DNA of 64,000 nucleotides from Mediterraneibacter glycyrrhizinilyticus (GCF_015560805.1 NZ_JADMSO010000001.1:372001-436000); one strand, 5' to 3'. Shown: positions 8,171 through 16,917, counted from the first letter of the stretch. Program-made: numbers and translations. Notes: generated from the sequence alone by a model not told the origin.

Positions 8171-9826
8171 ATGAAAAGAAATATGAAAAAAACATTGGTA
8201 TCCGGACTGGTCTTGTCGATGCTTCTTCCGCTTGTTCCGATGGAGCCCGCTGAGGCAGCAGGCTGGAAGCAGGACGGTGCAGGCTGGTGGTGGCAGGAAG
8301 ACAACGCGTCTTATCCGGTGAACACATGGAAACAGATTTATGGTCAGTGGTATTATTTTGACAATAACGGCTACATGCTGGATGAGGGATGGCATTGGAT
8401 TGACGGAAATTGTTACTATATGTATGCGAGCGGAGCAATGGCGTCGAATACATGGATCGGCGGAAGTTATGTGAATGCAAGCGGAGCATGGGTGACGGAT
8501 CATTGGGTATCGTCAGCAAACGGCTGGTGGTATCAGCATGCGGACGGAAGTTATCCGGTGAATGCATGGGAAATGATCGGTGGTTCCTGGTATTATTTTG
8601 ACAACAGTGGCTACATGCTGGATGAGGGATGGCATTGGATCAACGGCAGTTGTTATTATATGTATGCGGGCGGAGCAATGGCGTCGAATACATGGATCGG
8701 CGGAAGTTATGTGAATGCAAGCGGAACATGGGTGACGGATCATTGGGTATCGTCAGCAAACGGCTGGTGGTATCAGCGCGCGGACGGAAGTTATCCGGCA
8801 AATGTATGGGAAATGATCGGCGGTTCTTGGTATTATTTTGACAGTAACGGTTATATGCTGGATAAAGGATGGCATTGGATCAACGGAAATTATTATTATA
8901 TGTATGCAGGCGGAGCGATGGCATCGAATACATGGATCGGCGATTATTATCTGCGTGCGGATGGTTCTATGGCGACGAATCAGTGGATCGGAAATTGTTG
9001 GGTAGGTGCGGATGGAAAATGGGTTCCGGGAAAGGATCAGAATGACAGACAACCGGAGTATTCTTATGAGGTGTATGCACTGAAACCGTTTGAAACAACG
9101 TATACCGGTGAATTTTGTATGGTATATTTAAAAACCGAAAATCCGAATGAAGAAGATATTGAATTTACGAATGCAGGTTCTTCTTGGAATTTTGACGATG
9201 TGGATTATACTTATGACGATAATCTCATTTCTTACATTGAAAAAGTTGACGGCGGATATCTGCTCTCAATTTATACAGGCAAAGCAGGCAGTGTGCCGGT
9301 TAAGATTTATGAAAAGGATCTTCTCGTAAAAGAGTTTTCGATTGAAGTACTGGATTATTCAGCTGCCAATGAGGCTTATATGAAGCAGATATTAGATAAG
9401 GTTACAACACCGGACATGACGCCGATTGAAAAGATGGAGAAAGTATCAGAATATTTGCTTGCGAATTTTGACTATTATACCTGTTTTACAGATGAAAATG
9501 GAGGACAGGGCGGTTATGCATGGCTGATGACCGAATCCGGAGTATGGTGGGAGAACTACCAGTTGAATTCTTATGATTCACCGGCTTTATTATGTAAATT
9601 TGCAGAAATGATAGGAGGGTTTGAAGATATACATAATTGTTATGGTGACTATCCATATGGAACGGCAGAATGGTATATGTGGCATTATACATGCAGAGTG
9701 AAATATCAAGGGAAAGAATATAATTTCCAGGGGTGCCCGTATTCCGGAAATCTGGTAGATAAAGATAATATGGAGTATGTCAGCTTCGCACCCGGATCGG
9801 ATGTATTCGGGGAACGGCTTGCATAG
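8171..9826 (+). CDS. Secreted cell-wall-binding repeat protein with degenerate transglutaminase-like domain
   Basis: A 551-residue secreted protein. It starts with a signal peptide (MKRNMKKTL, hydrophobic core, likely cut near AEAAG at ~30). Residues ~31-290 hold aromatic choline/glucan-binding-type repeats (WYYFDNNGYMLDEGWHWI, WWYQHADGSYPVN) that usually attach proteins to wall polymers. Residues ~300-400 look like a beta-sandwich. The C-terminal ~150 residues resemble a transglutaminase-like fold (IEKMEKVSEYLLANFDYY, SYDSPALLCKFAEMIG, MWHYTCRVKYQGKEYNF). The expected catalytic Cys and Asp positions appear substituted, so it may be a binding rather than enzymatic domain. A good promoter precedes it. 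The AraC-GH39 gene starts 17 bases after its stop, so the two may be co-transcribed. Function unknown. Confidence 0.8.
   Translation: MKRNMKKTLVSGLVLSMLLPLVPMEPAEAAGWKQDGAGWWWQEDNASYPVNTWKQIYGQWYYFDNNGYMLDEGWHWIDGNCYYMYASGAMASNTWIGGSYVNASGAWVTDHWVSSANGWWYQHADGSYPVNAWEMIGGSWYYFDNSGYMLDEGWHWINGSCYYMYAGGAMASNTWIGGSYVNASGTWVTDHWVSSANGWWYQRADGSYPANVWEMIGGSWYYFDSNGYMLDKGWHWINGNYYYMYAGGAMASNTWIGDYYLRADGSMATNQWIGNCWVGADGKWVPGKDQNDRQPEYSYEVYALKPFETTYTGEFCMVYLKTENPNEEDIEFTNAGSSWNFDDVDYTYDDNLISYIEKVDGGYLLSIYTGKAGSVPVKIYEKDLLVKEFSIEVLDYSAANEAYMKQILDKVTTPDMTPIEKMEKVSEYLLANFDYYTCFTDENGGQGGYAWLMTESGVWWENYQLNSYDSPALLCKFAEMIGGFEDIHNCYGDYPYGTAEWYMWHYTCRVKYQGKEYNFQGCPYSGNLVDKDNMEYVSFAPGSDVFGERLA
8281..9000 (+). 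repeat. Three tandem 240-bp coding repeats
   Basis: Units 8281-8520, 8521-8760 and 8761-9000 align in register. The stretch 8460-8537 and its partner 8700-8777 differ at only a couple of bases. Each unit encodes 80 residues of the wall-binding module. The last third of unit 3 has diverged. Confidence 0.9.
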
Positions 9827-9843
9827 AGAAAGGTTAACGAAAG

Positions 9844-12237
9844 ATGGAAAACGAAAGAAAATTGATGCAGTTCCATTTTATAAAGAATGATGAGATCTCC
9901 ACACATTATCACCAGAACCCGGAACTGTTCTATGTGCTGAAAGGAACGCTTGAAGTGCAGATCGATGATGCGTCATTTGTCCTGAAACACGGAGATATGA
10001 TCGTGATCAACGCAAATAAGCGGCACAAGATGATCGGAAGCGAAGAACTTTTAGGCGCCCGGTTTGAAATTGACTTTCATCTGCTGGCGGAAGAGCTGGG
10101 GACATTGCAGTTGTTATTCTGGTGTAATACCGTGGCGGACCGGAACGAGGCGTACCGTGATCTCAGAAAGACGCTGGACAAGATATTGGAACGGCATTTT
10201 GAGCGGGAGCAGAAAGGCGCGCTTCATCTGAATGCTCTGTGTTACGAGGCGCTTTATATCCTGACAAGTAATTTTCTTGTGAAAGCGGACGACTCGAGAC
10301 TTCATATGGAAGATTCTCAGGACAGGATCAGGATCCAGCAGATCCAGAATTATATTCAGGCGAATTATCAGAGCCAGATCAGCTTGAACGATCTGGCAGA
10401 CCGGCTTTATCTTTCCAATGCGTATTTGTCGAAATATGTCAAAAAACATCTTAGTATGACGTTTATGGAATATCTGAACAATGTACGGCTATTTCATGCG
10501 GTAGACGAACTGCTATACACGAAGAAAAATATCACGCGGATCGCGTTGGACAACGGTTTTCCGACGTCGGCGGCATTTACGAAAGCATTCCGGGAAATTT
10601 ACCGGGAAGCGCCGAGCGAATACCGGAAAAAGATGCAGAAAGAGGAAAATCTGGGAGAGACACAGACCGAACTTGCGGAGAGCGAGCGGACGCAGATCAT
10701 AGAATATCTGAATTACCGGGAACAAAAGCAGGAAGTTGCGGCAAAAGAGGGACGTGTCTGCCGGATGGACGTGACAAAGTACGAGAAAATGCGGGGGATC
10801 GCCAGCCGTGCGATCTGTGTCGGAGACGCGTACACGATCCTGCAGTCGGAAGTACAGGAACAGCTCCGGGAGATCAAGCGGAAAACAGGATTTCGGTATG
10901 CGCGTATCTGGAATATATTGTCGCGGGAGGAGTGTTTCGACGGACAGGACGGCTACAATTTCCGGAAACTGGATCTTGTGCTGGACTTCCTATTGGAAAA
11001 CGGATGGACGCCGTATTTGGAACTGGGGCATAAACCGACGCTGTTTATGTATACGCCGGAGCGGAGCGTGCGGGAAATGGAAGAGCAGGGGATGTATACT
11101 TATGATACATTTCAGGGGATCATCCGGGCGCTTTGCGTGCATCTTGCCAATCGGTATGGGGCAGAAGAACTGGAACGATGGTATTTTGAATATTGGAACG
11201 ACCCGAAACACCGGATCGCAGAGGAAGATGGGACTTATTTCCCTTATTTTGAAGTGATTTATCGGACATTGAAATCCATCTCGCCGGAAATCCGCGTGGG
11301 CGGCGCCGGATTTATCTTAGGATTTGAAACGCTCTGGTGTAAGGACGTATTTCTGAAATGGAAAGAGCGGGAGATACAGCCGGATTTCCTTTCGTTCTGT
11401 TCTTATCAGTATATTGCGATTTATGAAAATGGAAAACGTTACGGCAGAAAATCCATTGACAGCAGTTACATGCGGAATCAAGTTGCGATTATGAAAGATA
11501 TGATGAAGAGCACCGGATTTGATGTTCCGGAATTTCATATTGACGAGTGGAACTTTACGATCTCCAATCGGAATCTTTTGAACGACAGTTGTGAGCAAGG
11601 CGCATATATCGTGAAAAACTGCATCGATATGGCAGGCGATATCGATCTGATGGCGTACTGGCATGCGCTGGATGTTTATTCCGAATATTACGATACGGAT
11701 ATGATCTTAAACGGGGATTCCGGTCTGATCTCCAGAGACGGAGTTACAAAGCCGTCTTATTATGCGTTTGTCTTTTTGAATAAATTGCTGCCGAATGTCA
11801 TTGCAAAGGAGGAAAATCTGCTTGCGACGACGAACGGAAAGGGACGGTATGTGATCACCTGTCACAATTTCAAGAGACTGTCTTCCCAGTATGTATTTAC
11901 GGAAGAAGATCAGATCAAAGTTGAAGATTTAAATAATTATACCGAAGATTCCGAACCTCTCAAATTGAAATTCGTACTGGATCATGTGCGTAACGGAAGT
12001 TATCTTGTGAAATGCTTCTATATTAACAGAGAAAATGGAAGCGCGCAGGATATTTGGAAACGGATGGAGTATGCAAAAGGGCTTGCGAAAGACGAGATGG
12101 AATATCTGAAACGGAGCGCATCGCCTCGTGTGGAAATGAAAAATATCGTAGTCGATCAGGAAAAGCTGAAATTGGAATATGTGCTTTTGGAGCAGGAGAT
12201 CCGACTGCTTGATATTCAGTATCGATATGATTTTTGA
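9844..12237 (+). CDS. AraC family regulator fused to a GH39-like domain
   Basis: A 797-residue fusion. Residues ~1-130 are a cupin-like sensor (STHYHQNPELFYVLKG, HGDMIVINANKRH). Residues ~165-270 are an AraC double helix-turn-helix (ISLNDLADRLYLSNAYLSKYVKK, ITRIALDNGFPTSAAFTKAFREIY). Residues ~300-700 match glycoside hydrolase family 39 (beta-xylosidase/iduronidase), with GFRYARIWNILS and YWNDP. Glu568 in the IDEWN motif corresponds to the GH39 nucleophile. The acid/base Glu of the usual WNEP motif is Asp453 here, so hydrolysis may be weak and the domain may instead sense a glycoside. No signal peptide or membrane segment is present, so it is cytoplasmic. Likely targets are the nearby transporter and sugar genes, by inference from position. 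Confidence 0.88.
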   Translation: MENERKLMQFHFIKNDEISTHYHQNPELFYVLKGTLEVQIDDASFVLKHGDMIVINANKRHKMIGSEELLGARFEIDFHLLAEELGTLQLLFWCNTVADRNEAYRDLRKTLDKILERHFEREQKGALHLNALCYEALYILTSNFLVKADDSRLHMEDSQDRIRIQQIQNYIQANYQSQISLNDLADRLYLSNAYLSKYVKKHLSMTFMEYLNNVRLFHAVDELLYTKKNITRIALDNGFPTSAAFTKAFREIYREAPSEYRKKMQKEENLGETQTELAESERTQIIEYLNYREQKQEVAAKEGRVCRMDVTKYEKMRGIASRAICVGDAYTILQSEVQEQLREIKRKTGFRYARIWNILSREECFDGQDGYNFRKLDLVLDFLLENGWTPYLELGHKPTLFMYTPERSVREMEEQGMYTYDTFQGIIRALCVHLANRYGAEELERWYFEYWNDPKHRIAEEDGTYFPYFEVIYRTLKSISPEIRVGGAGFILGFETLWCKDVFLKWKEREIQPDFLSFCSYQYIAIYENGKRYGRKSIDSSYMRNQVAIMKDMMKSTGFDVPEFHIDEWNFTISNRNLLNDSCEQGAYIVKNCIDMAGDIDLMAYWHALDVYSEYYDTDMILNGDSGLISRDGVTKPSYYAFVFLNKLLPNVIAKEENLLATTNGKGRYVITCHNFKRLSSQYVFTEEDQIKVEDLNNYTEDSEPLKLKFVLDHVRNGSYLVKCFYINRENGSAQDIWKRMEYAKGLAKDEMEYLKRSASPRVEMKNIVVDQEKLKLEYVLLEQEIRLLDIQYRYDF

Positions 12238-12260
12238 ATGAAATACGATGATTTGTTTTA

Positions 12261-12337
12261 AAATCACCGGAAGTGCCAAAAGGCACATTCCGGGATTGTA
12301 AGCAGTCGCCAAGGTCTCGGGCAAGCCCGGACTTTGG
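12261..12337 (+). repeat. 77-nt interspersed repeat, copy 1 (two hairpins)
   Basis: This 77-base block recurs at 24807-24883 with 2 mismatches. It can form two hairpins: CCGGAAGTGCC with GGCACATTCCGG (one bulge, AAAA loop), and CCAAGGTCTCGGGC with GCCCGGACTTTGG (AA loop). It lies just after the AraC-GH39 stop codon and before an intrinsic terminator. No transposase is nearby. Confidence 0.85.
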
Positions 12338-12354
12338 CTCGTTGTCTATACAAG

Positions 12355-12402
12355 AAAAGGTGGGGACAAAAAATGTGCAATGTTTTTTGTCCCCACCTTT
12401 TT
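12355..12402 (+). terminator. Strong intrinsic terminator after repeat copy 1
   Basis: A long stem, AAAAGGTGGGGACAAAAAA (12355-12373) with the matching TTTTTTGTCCCCACCTTTT (12383-12401), ends in T residues. It is A-rich upstream and T-rich downstream, so it could work in both directions. The 120 bases from here to the next gene hold no clear feature. Confidence 0.9.
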
Positions 12403-12523
12403 GCTGGTGAAAAAGATAACAAATATTACGGCCGTATCACGTCATGCACAGGAAAGCAAAAAATACTCGAATCCTGTAAATTAATAGGCATAAGAAACAA
12501 GTTAGATTTATGGAGGGAACAAG

Positions 12524-13486
12524 ATGAAAGTATTAGGGATTTCTTTCGGAAGAAAGAACCAGAGAAGTGACGTCATGGTGAAAGAGGCGTTGTTTGCAGC
12601 AAAGGCAGCAGGCGCTGACGTACAGTTCATCAACACTGTCCGCATGGACATCGGACACTGCCGTGCCTGCGATTACTGCAGCCGTATGCGTGACAACGGG
12701 GAGACAGAGATCCACTGCTGTATGAAAGATGACTATCACATTCTCGAGGAGGCATGTCTGGAAGCGGACGGAATCATCATTGCCGCACCGGTATATGCAG
12801 TCGGAATCGTCGGACAGTTTAAGAACTTCGTTGACCGTTTCGGACCGTCTCACGACCGTGCAGCTCTGATCGAGGAGAACAAAAAACGGAAAGCGGAAGG
12901 TAAACCGGAACTGGATCCGAGATACTTTAAAGACCGTTACACCGGATTTATTTCCGTAGGCGGAGCTGAGACTCACAACTGGGTATCTTTAGGTCTTCCG
13001 ATGCTGGATCTGTTCAGTTTCTCTTTCTGCATGAAATGTGTGGGACATGTAGACGCGTACGATCAGGGAAGAACCGGTCATCCGCTGTTTGACCCGGCGC
13101 TGATGGAGAAATGTGCGGAACTCGGAAAAGCAGTTGCGGAATCACTCGGAAAACCGTACGACGAAGTAGATACATGGGTAGGCGACGAGGGCGTATGTCC
13201 GGTATGTCACAATCCGCTGTTGAGCATGAACGGAACAACACATGTAGAATGCCCGATCTGCGGTATCTGGGGAGATCTTTCCGTGGACGGAGACAAGGTG
13301 AAGGTAGAGTGGTCCGAGAAAGAGATCGCGCGTGCGAGAAATACAAATATCGGAATTTACGAACATTATAATGAAATCCAGAACATGATCAAGGTTTGCG
13401 TACCGAAGCTGGTTGCCAACAAAGATACGCTTCCGAAGATGATGGAAAAATACGAAAAGTTTGACGAGACGATTGCAAATATGTAA
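12524..13486 (+). CDS. Flavodoxin-fold NAD(P)H-dependent oxidoreductase with C-terminal zinc-ribbon
   Basis: A 320-residue protein. Residues ~1-180 fit the NADPH-dependent FMN reductase / flavodoxin family (MKVLGISFGRKNQRSD at the phosphate loop, IIIAAPVYAVGIVGQFKNFVDR). A cysteine cluster C46-C49-C52 follows the second strand and may bind a metal or cluster. Residues ~222-262 carry a CPVC...CPIC pair (C225, C228, C243, C246) typical of a zinc ribbon or rubredoxin-like knuckle. It is cytoplasmic. The sugar symporter starts 15 bases downstream, so the two are co-transcribed. A paralogue of the same architecture is at 25120. It could reduce a quinone, aglycone or metal; the substrate is unknown. 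Confidence 0.82.
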   Translation: MKVLGISFGRKNQRSDVMVKEALFAAKAAGADVQFINTVRMDIGHCRACDYCSRMRDNGETEIHCCMKDDYHILEEACLEADGIIIAAPVYAVGIVGQFKNFVDRFGPSHDRAALIEENKKRKAEGKPELDPRYFKDRYTGFISVGGAETHNWVSLGLPMLDLFSFSFCMKCVGHVDAYDQGRTGHPLFDPALMEKCAELGKAVAESLGKPYDEVDTWVGDEGVCPVCHNPLLSMNGTTHVECPICGIWGDLSVDGDKVKVEWSEKEIARARNTNIGIYEHYNEIQNMIKVCVPKLVANKDTLPKMMEKYEKFDETIANM

Positions 13487-13501
13487 TGTCAAAGGAATGA
13501 C

Positions 13502-14932
13502 ATGGAGGGAATCATGAAAGAACAAAAATTAAATGCATACAGTATGGCGCCGTTGACTGCAAAACATTATTTTGTATATGGAATGGGTAACTTTGCATCA
13601 CAGCTCTCCTGGACAATGGTAAGTACATATCTGTCTATTTTCTACACAGACGTGTTCGGACTTGGTACCGGAGCAGTAGCGCTGTTGATGTTGATCGCAA
13701 AAGTATGGGACGGAATCAATGACCCGATGATGGGAACTTTGATGGAGCGTACGCATACAAAATACGGAAGATTCAGACCTTACATTTTCGTAGGTGCGAT
13801 CTTCCTCGTAATCTTTACGATTTTGACATTTACAGTACCGGGATTCGGCGGACCGGCAAAATTGGTTTACGCGTATATCACTTATATCGGACTGGGAATG
13901 TCCTACACAGTAACAAACGTACCGTATTTGGCTTTGCCGGTTGTTATGACCCGTGACCCAAAAGAGATCAACAAACTGAATGCGGCACAGATGATGGGTA
14001 TGACGATTGGTCAGATTATCCTCAATCTGTTCGTATTGAAACTGGTTCTCTGGTTTGGTAAAGGCGATGAAGCCGCAGGGTATCAGTCTACGGCAATTCT
14101 GCTGGCATTACTTGCACTGCCGATGTTCTGGGCAGTTGCAATCATGTCAAAAGAAAGAATTACCGTAAAGAAAGAAGACCAGGGAAGAATCATAGATGGT
14201 CTGAAACTGGTGTTCAAGAACAAGAACCTTGTATGTGCGATGTTCTATTCATTCTTTAATATGTTTGGTATTCTTGGACGTATTTCCGTGGCGGTATATT
14301 TCTATCTGCACTGCGTACAGAACTTTGCATTCATCACGATCTTTATGATGATGCAGATGATCGTCGGAACATTGATCATGCCGTTCACACCAAAGGTGAT
14401 CGATAAATTCGGAAAGAAGAATACAGCGATCCTTTCCATGGTAATCCAGGGATCCGCGCTGATCATCCTCTTCTTCGGACCGTATGAAAATATCGTATTT
14501 GATTTCGTTGTACTTGTATACTACGGACTTGGATATGTAGCAGGACCGTGTGGAGCCGGTATGATGGTTGATGCCATCGATGATTTCGATGACAAATACG
14601 GATATAGAAACGATGGTATGGCATTCTCATTCCAGGGAACTGCTATTAAGATCGCAACAGCAATTGCAAACTCTCTGTTCCTTGTAGTTATGGGAGCATT
14701 CGGATATCAGGGTGGTGTTGACATCACACCGCATATCCAGCAGGGTATCAACATTGCAGCAAACTTACTTCCGGGACTTGTATTCTTGATTGGAATTATC
14801 CCGCTGGCTATGTACAAACTGGACAAACCGGGATACATGGACGGTGTTCGTGAAAGACTGACTGCAAGAGATAAAGCAAAAAGAGAAGCGGAAGCAGCAG
14901 CTCAGGAAGAAAAAGCAGCAGTAACTGAATAA
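13502..14932 (+). CDS. GPH family sugar:cation symporter
   Basis: A 476-residue, 12-helix transporter of the glycoside-pentoside-hexuronide:cation symporter family within the major facilitator superfamily. Supporting features are the N-terminal YGMGNFASQLSWTM helix, the DGINDPMMGTLMERTHTKYGRFRPYI segment in the first cytoplasmic loop (the GPH signature) and a charged Ala/Glu/Lys-rich C-tail. GPH carriers import disaccharides, pentosides or hexuronides with Na+ or H+. It follows the flavodoxin-like gene by 15 bases and ends at a strong terminator. In context it may bring in the glycoside used by the isomerase-kinase operon beyond the arsenic genes. An alternative start is ATG 13514. Confidence 0.88.
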   Translation: MEGIMKEQKLNAYSMAPLTAKHYFVYGMGNFASQLSWTMVSTYLSIFYTDVFGLGTGAVALLMLIAKVWDGINDPMMGTLMERTHTKYGRFRPYIFVGAIFLVIFTILTFTVPGFGGPAKLVYAYITYIGLGMSYTVTNVPYLALPVVMTRDPKEINKLNAAQMMGMTIGQIILNLFVLKLVLWFGKGDEAAGYQSTAILLALLALPMFWAVAIMSKERITVKKEDQGRIIDGLKLVFKNKNLVCAMFYSFFNMFGILGRISVAVYFYLHCVQNFAFITIFMMMQMIVGTLIMPFTPKVIDKFGKKNTAILSMVIQGSALIILFFGPYENIVFDFVVLVYYGLGYVAGPCGAGMMVDAIDDFDDKYGYRNDGMAFSFQGTAIKIATAIANSLFLVVMGAFGYQGGVDITPHIQQGINIAANLLPGLVFLIGIIPLAMYKLDKPGYMDGVRERLTARDKAKREAEAAAQEEKAAVTE

Positions 14933-14955
14933 GAAAAATAAGAAATTATAAAGGG

Positions 14956-15017
14956 AAAAGTCCTGTAAAGAGTGTAGATCGTCATTGGTGATGATAAGGC
15001 TCTTTGCAGGACTTTTC
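14956..15017 (+). terminator. Intrinsic terminator after the GPH transporter
   Basis: A 17-bp stem joins AAAAGTCCTGTAAAGAG (14956-14972) and CTCTTTGCAGGACTTTT (15000-15016) with one G-T pair. The T-rich 3' arm ends the transcript. Confidence 0.8.
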
Positions 15018-15051
15018 ATATGTGAGCATGTCAACAGACGGCGGATATTAT

Positions 15052-15067
15052 ATCAAAATATTTTGAT
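15052..15067 (+). promoter_or_regulatory. ArsR operator 1
   Basis: A perfect 16-bp palindrome, ATCAAAATATTTTGAT, upstream of the -35 box. It is identical to operator 2, 59 bases downstream. Confidence 0.75.
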
Positions 15068-15075
15068 ACGATTTA

Positions 15076-15126
15076 TTGACAAACTTCTATGTAAGGTTTA
15101 TGATATATACATCAAAATATTTTGAT
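15076..15126 (+). promoter_or_regulatory. arsR promoter with operator 2 at the transcription start
   Basis: A near-consensus sigma-A promoter: TTGACA (15076-15081), 17-bp spacer, TATGAT (15099-15104). The second perfect ATCAAAATATTTTGAT palindrome (15111-15126) covers the expected transcription start, so bound ArsR would block initiation. Confidence 0.85.
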
Positions 15127-15142
15127 GTGAGGAGCGATAACG

Positions 15143-15448
15143 ATGACTGATTTTTCTAAAGATGTGAAAATTTTTAAGGCTCTTTGTGATACAAAAAGAC
15201 TTACGATTTTAGACTACTTAAAGAGTGGGGAAAAATGTGCGTGTGTTCTGATTGAAAACATGAATATAGGACAATCGGCTTTATCATACCATATGAAAAT
15301 ACTTTGCGACTCCGGTATGGTCAATGCAAGACAAGAGGGGAAATGGACGCATTACAGTCTAAGTAAAAGCGGAAGTGAATATGCGGCAAAACGATTGATG
15401 GAATTAACAACACCAAATACTGAAAATCAACCGAATTGTTGTAAATAA
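15143..15448 (+). CDS. arsR: ArsR/SmtB family metalloregulator
   Basis: A 101-residue winged-helix repressor of the ArsR/SmtB family. The DNA-reading helix is GQSALSYHMKILCDSGMV (residues 43-60). The preceding helix carries a CxC pair (KCACVL, Cys32 and Cys34), matching the arsenite-sensing ELCxC site of classical ArsR, and two more cysteines sit at the C-terminus (NCCK). Two perfect palindromes flank its own promoter and a third lies before the downstream permease, so it is probably autoregulated and released by trivalent arsenic. It is the first gene of arsR-arsP-thioredoxin-arsC. Confidence 0.92.
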   Translation: MTDFSKDVKIFKALCDTKRLTILDYLKSGEKCACVLIENMNIGQSALSYHMKILCDSGMVNARQEGKWTHYSLSKSGSEYAAKRLMELTTPNTENQPNCCK

Positions 15449-15485
15449 AGGTCATCGAAAGATGGCTTTTATATAACTTTATCAC

Positions 15486-15501
15486 ATCAAAAAAAATTGA
15501 T
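15486..15501 (+). promoter_or_regulatory. Third ArsR-like operator, before arsP
   Basis: ATCAA and TTGAT arms enclose six A residues, giving the same arm sequence and 16-bp size as the two upstream operators. It lies 24 bases before the arsP start. No strong promoter hexamers surround it. Confidence 0.55.
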
Positions 15502-15525
15502 ATATTATGTAAAGGAGGGAATTTT

Positions 15526-16539
15526 TTGGAAGCGGTAAATTCAATATGGTTATTTTTTCAAGACCAGATATTAGGTATGAAATGGTTGAATGGCTTAATT
15601 GGTAATGGACTATCATTGCTGGGGCTAGACATTAACAGTGGTTTAGGTGGAAGTATTCAATTCTTTTTATACGATGTAATCAAAATCACGATCTTATTAT
15701 GTTTACTGATTTTCGGTATTTCGTATATTCAAAGCTATTTTCCACCTGAACGAAGTAAGAAAATTTTAGGGCGATTTCATGGTATCGGAGCAAATATCAT
15801 ATCCGCATTGTTGGGAACGGTCACGCCATTTTGTTCATGTTCTTCTATCCCGTTGTTTATAGGCTTTACAAGTGCGGGATTACCGCTGGGGGTAATGTTT
15901 TCCTTTTTGATTTCTTCACCTATGGTTGATTTGGGAAGTCTTGTATTGCTAATGAGTATTTTCGGGGCCAAAGTAGCCTTTGCCTATGTGATTGTAGGCT
16001 TGATAATCGCTGTAATTAGCGGTACTTTAATTGAAAAATTGCACATGGAAAAATATGTGGAAGATTTTGTGAAAAATGCGAGTAATGTGGATATTCAATC
16101 TCCTGCTTTAACCAAAAAGGACAGAGTTCAATATGCAAAAGAACAAGTTATAGGAACATTTAAGAAAGTATTTCCATATATTTTGATCGGTGTGGGGATC
16201 GGAGCAATGATCCATAACTGGATACCTGAAACATGGATTGAAAATATTTTGGGAAGCAATAACCCGTTTGGTGTTATCTTAGCCACTCTTGTCGGAGTTC
16301 CTATGTATGCTGATATTTTCGGTACAATTCCGGTAGCAGAAGTATTACTTTCAAAGGGTGCACAATTAGGTACGATCTTGTCATTTATGATGGCTGTAAC
16401 AACATTGAGTTTACCGTCTTTGATCATGCTGAAAAAAGCGGTAAAGCCTAAACTATTGACCCTTTTTATTGCCATTTGTACGTTTGGCATTATTATTGTA
16501 GGTTATCTCTTTAATATTTTTAGTACGTTATTTATTTAA
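15526..16539 (+). CDS. arsP: ArsP-type permease (organoarsenical/arsenite efflux)
   Basis: A 337-residue permease of the ArsP/DUF318 family with about eight membrane helices. The diagnostic motif TPFCSCSSIPLFIGF (Cys103 and Cys105) follows the second helix, then SFLISSPMVDLGSL and a second half with GVPMYADIFGTIPVAEVL. ArsP proteins export trivalent methylated or aromatic arsenicals, and some act with thioredoxin-like partners. The start is TTG at 15526, supported by AAAGGAGGG nine bases upstream. It sits between arsR and a small thioredoxin-like gene. Whether it moves inorganic arsenite or organoarsenicals cannot be told. Confidence 0.88.
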   Translation: MEAVNSIWLFFQDQILGMKWLNGLIGNGLSLLGLDINSGLGGSIQFFLYDVIKITILLCLLIFGISYIQSYFPPERSKKILGRFHGIGANIISALLGTVTPFCSCSSIPLFIGFTSAGLPLGVMFSFLISSPMVDLGSLVLLMSIFGAKVAFAYVIVGLIIAVISGTLIEKLHMEKYVEDFVKNASNVDIQSPALTKKDRVQYAKEQVIGTFKKVFPYILIGVGIGAMIHNWIPETWIENILGSNNPFGVILATLVGVPMYADIFGTIPVAEVLLSKGAQLGTILSFMMAVTTLSLPSLIMLKKAVKPKLLTLFIAICTFGIIIVGYLFNIFSTLFI

Positions 16540-16555
16540 AAGGAGCGAATAAGAA

Positions 16556-16888
16556 ATGAAATTATTTGGAAAGAAAAAAGAAACAAAATCATGCTGTTGT
16601 GGTGGGAATTGTACATCAGAAACAATGCAAAATGCAGAAAACAAGAAACAAGAGCAAGGCATTAAAATATTAGGTTCGGGCTGTGCAAAATGTATGGAAT
16701 TGGAAAAAGCAACTAGAACAGCAATATCGGAACTTCAATTAGATTATGAGATTGAACACATTACAGATTTTGCAGAAATCGCCAGTTACGGAGTAATGTC
16801 TACACCTGCATTGGTGTTGAATGGTGAAGTAATATCCTATGGAAAAGTATTGAACGTAGACGAAGTAAAAGCATTATTGGGCAAATAA
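16556..16888 (+). CDS. Small thioredoxin-family protein with Cys-rich N-terminus
   Basis: A 110-residue protein with a C-terminal thioredoxin-like domain (residues ~35-110): ILGSGCAKCMELEKA carries the CxxC pair Cys43/Cys46, and the cis-proline region is MSTPALVLNGE. The first 30 residues hold a dense cysteine cluster (SCCCGGNC, Cys13-15 and Cys19) that could bind arsenite or another thiophilic metal. This 'redox-active disulfide' class often travels with ArsP permeases. It starts 16 bases after arsP and precedes the reductase, which needs thioredoxin-type electrons, so it may recycle ArsC or hand arsenic to ArsP. The role is inferred. Confidence 0.85.
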   Translation: MKLFGKKKETKSCCCGGNCTSETMQNAENKKQEQGIKILGSGCAKCMELEKATRTAISELQLDYEIEHITDFAEIASYGVMSTPALVLNGEVISYGKVLNVDEVKALLGK

Positions 16889-16917
16889 TAAAACGAAGAA
16901 AGGTTGGTAATTCATTT

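Noticed and set aside
8281-9000. Tandem repeats as a possible CRISPR or satellite
   Set aside because: The 240-bp period is in frame and encodes wall-binding modules; there are no spacers.
12261-12337. The 77-nt repeat as an insertion-sequence end
   Set aside because: No transposase, terminal inverted repeats or target duplications are visible near either copy.
12402-12523. Promoter or RNA element before the first flavodoxin-like gene
   Set aside because: No paired hexamers or stable fold could be identified beyond the terminator.
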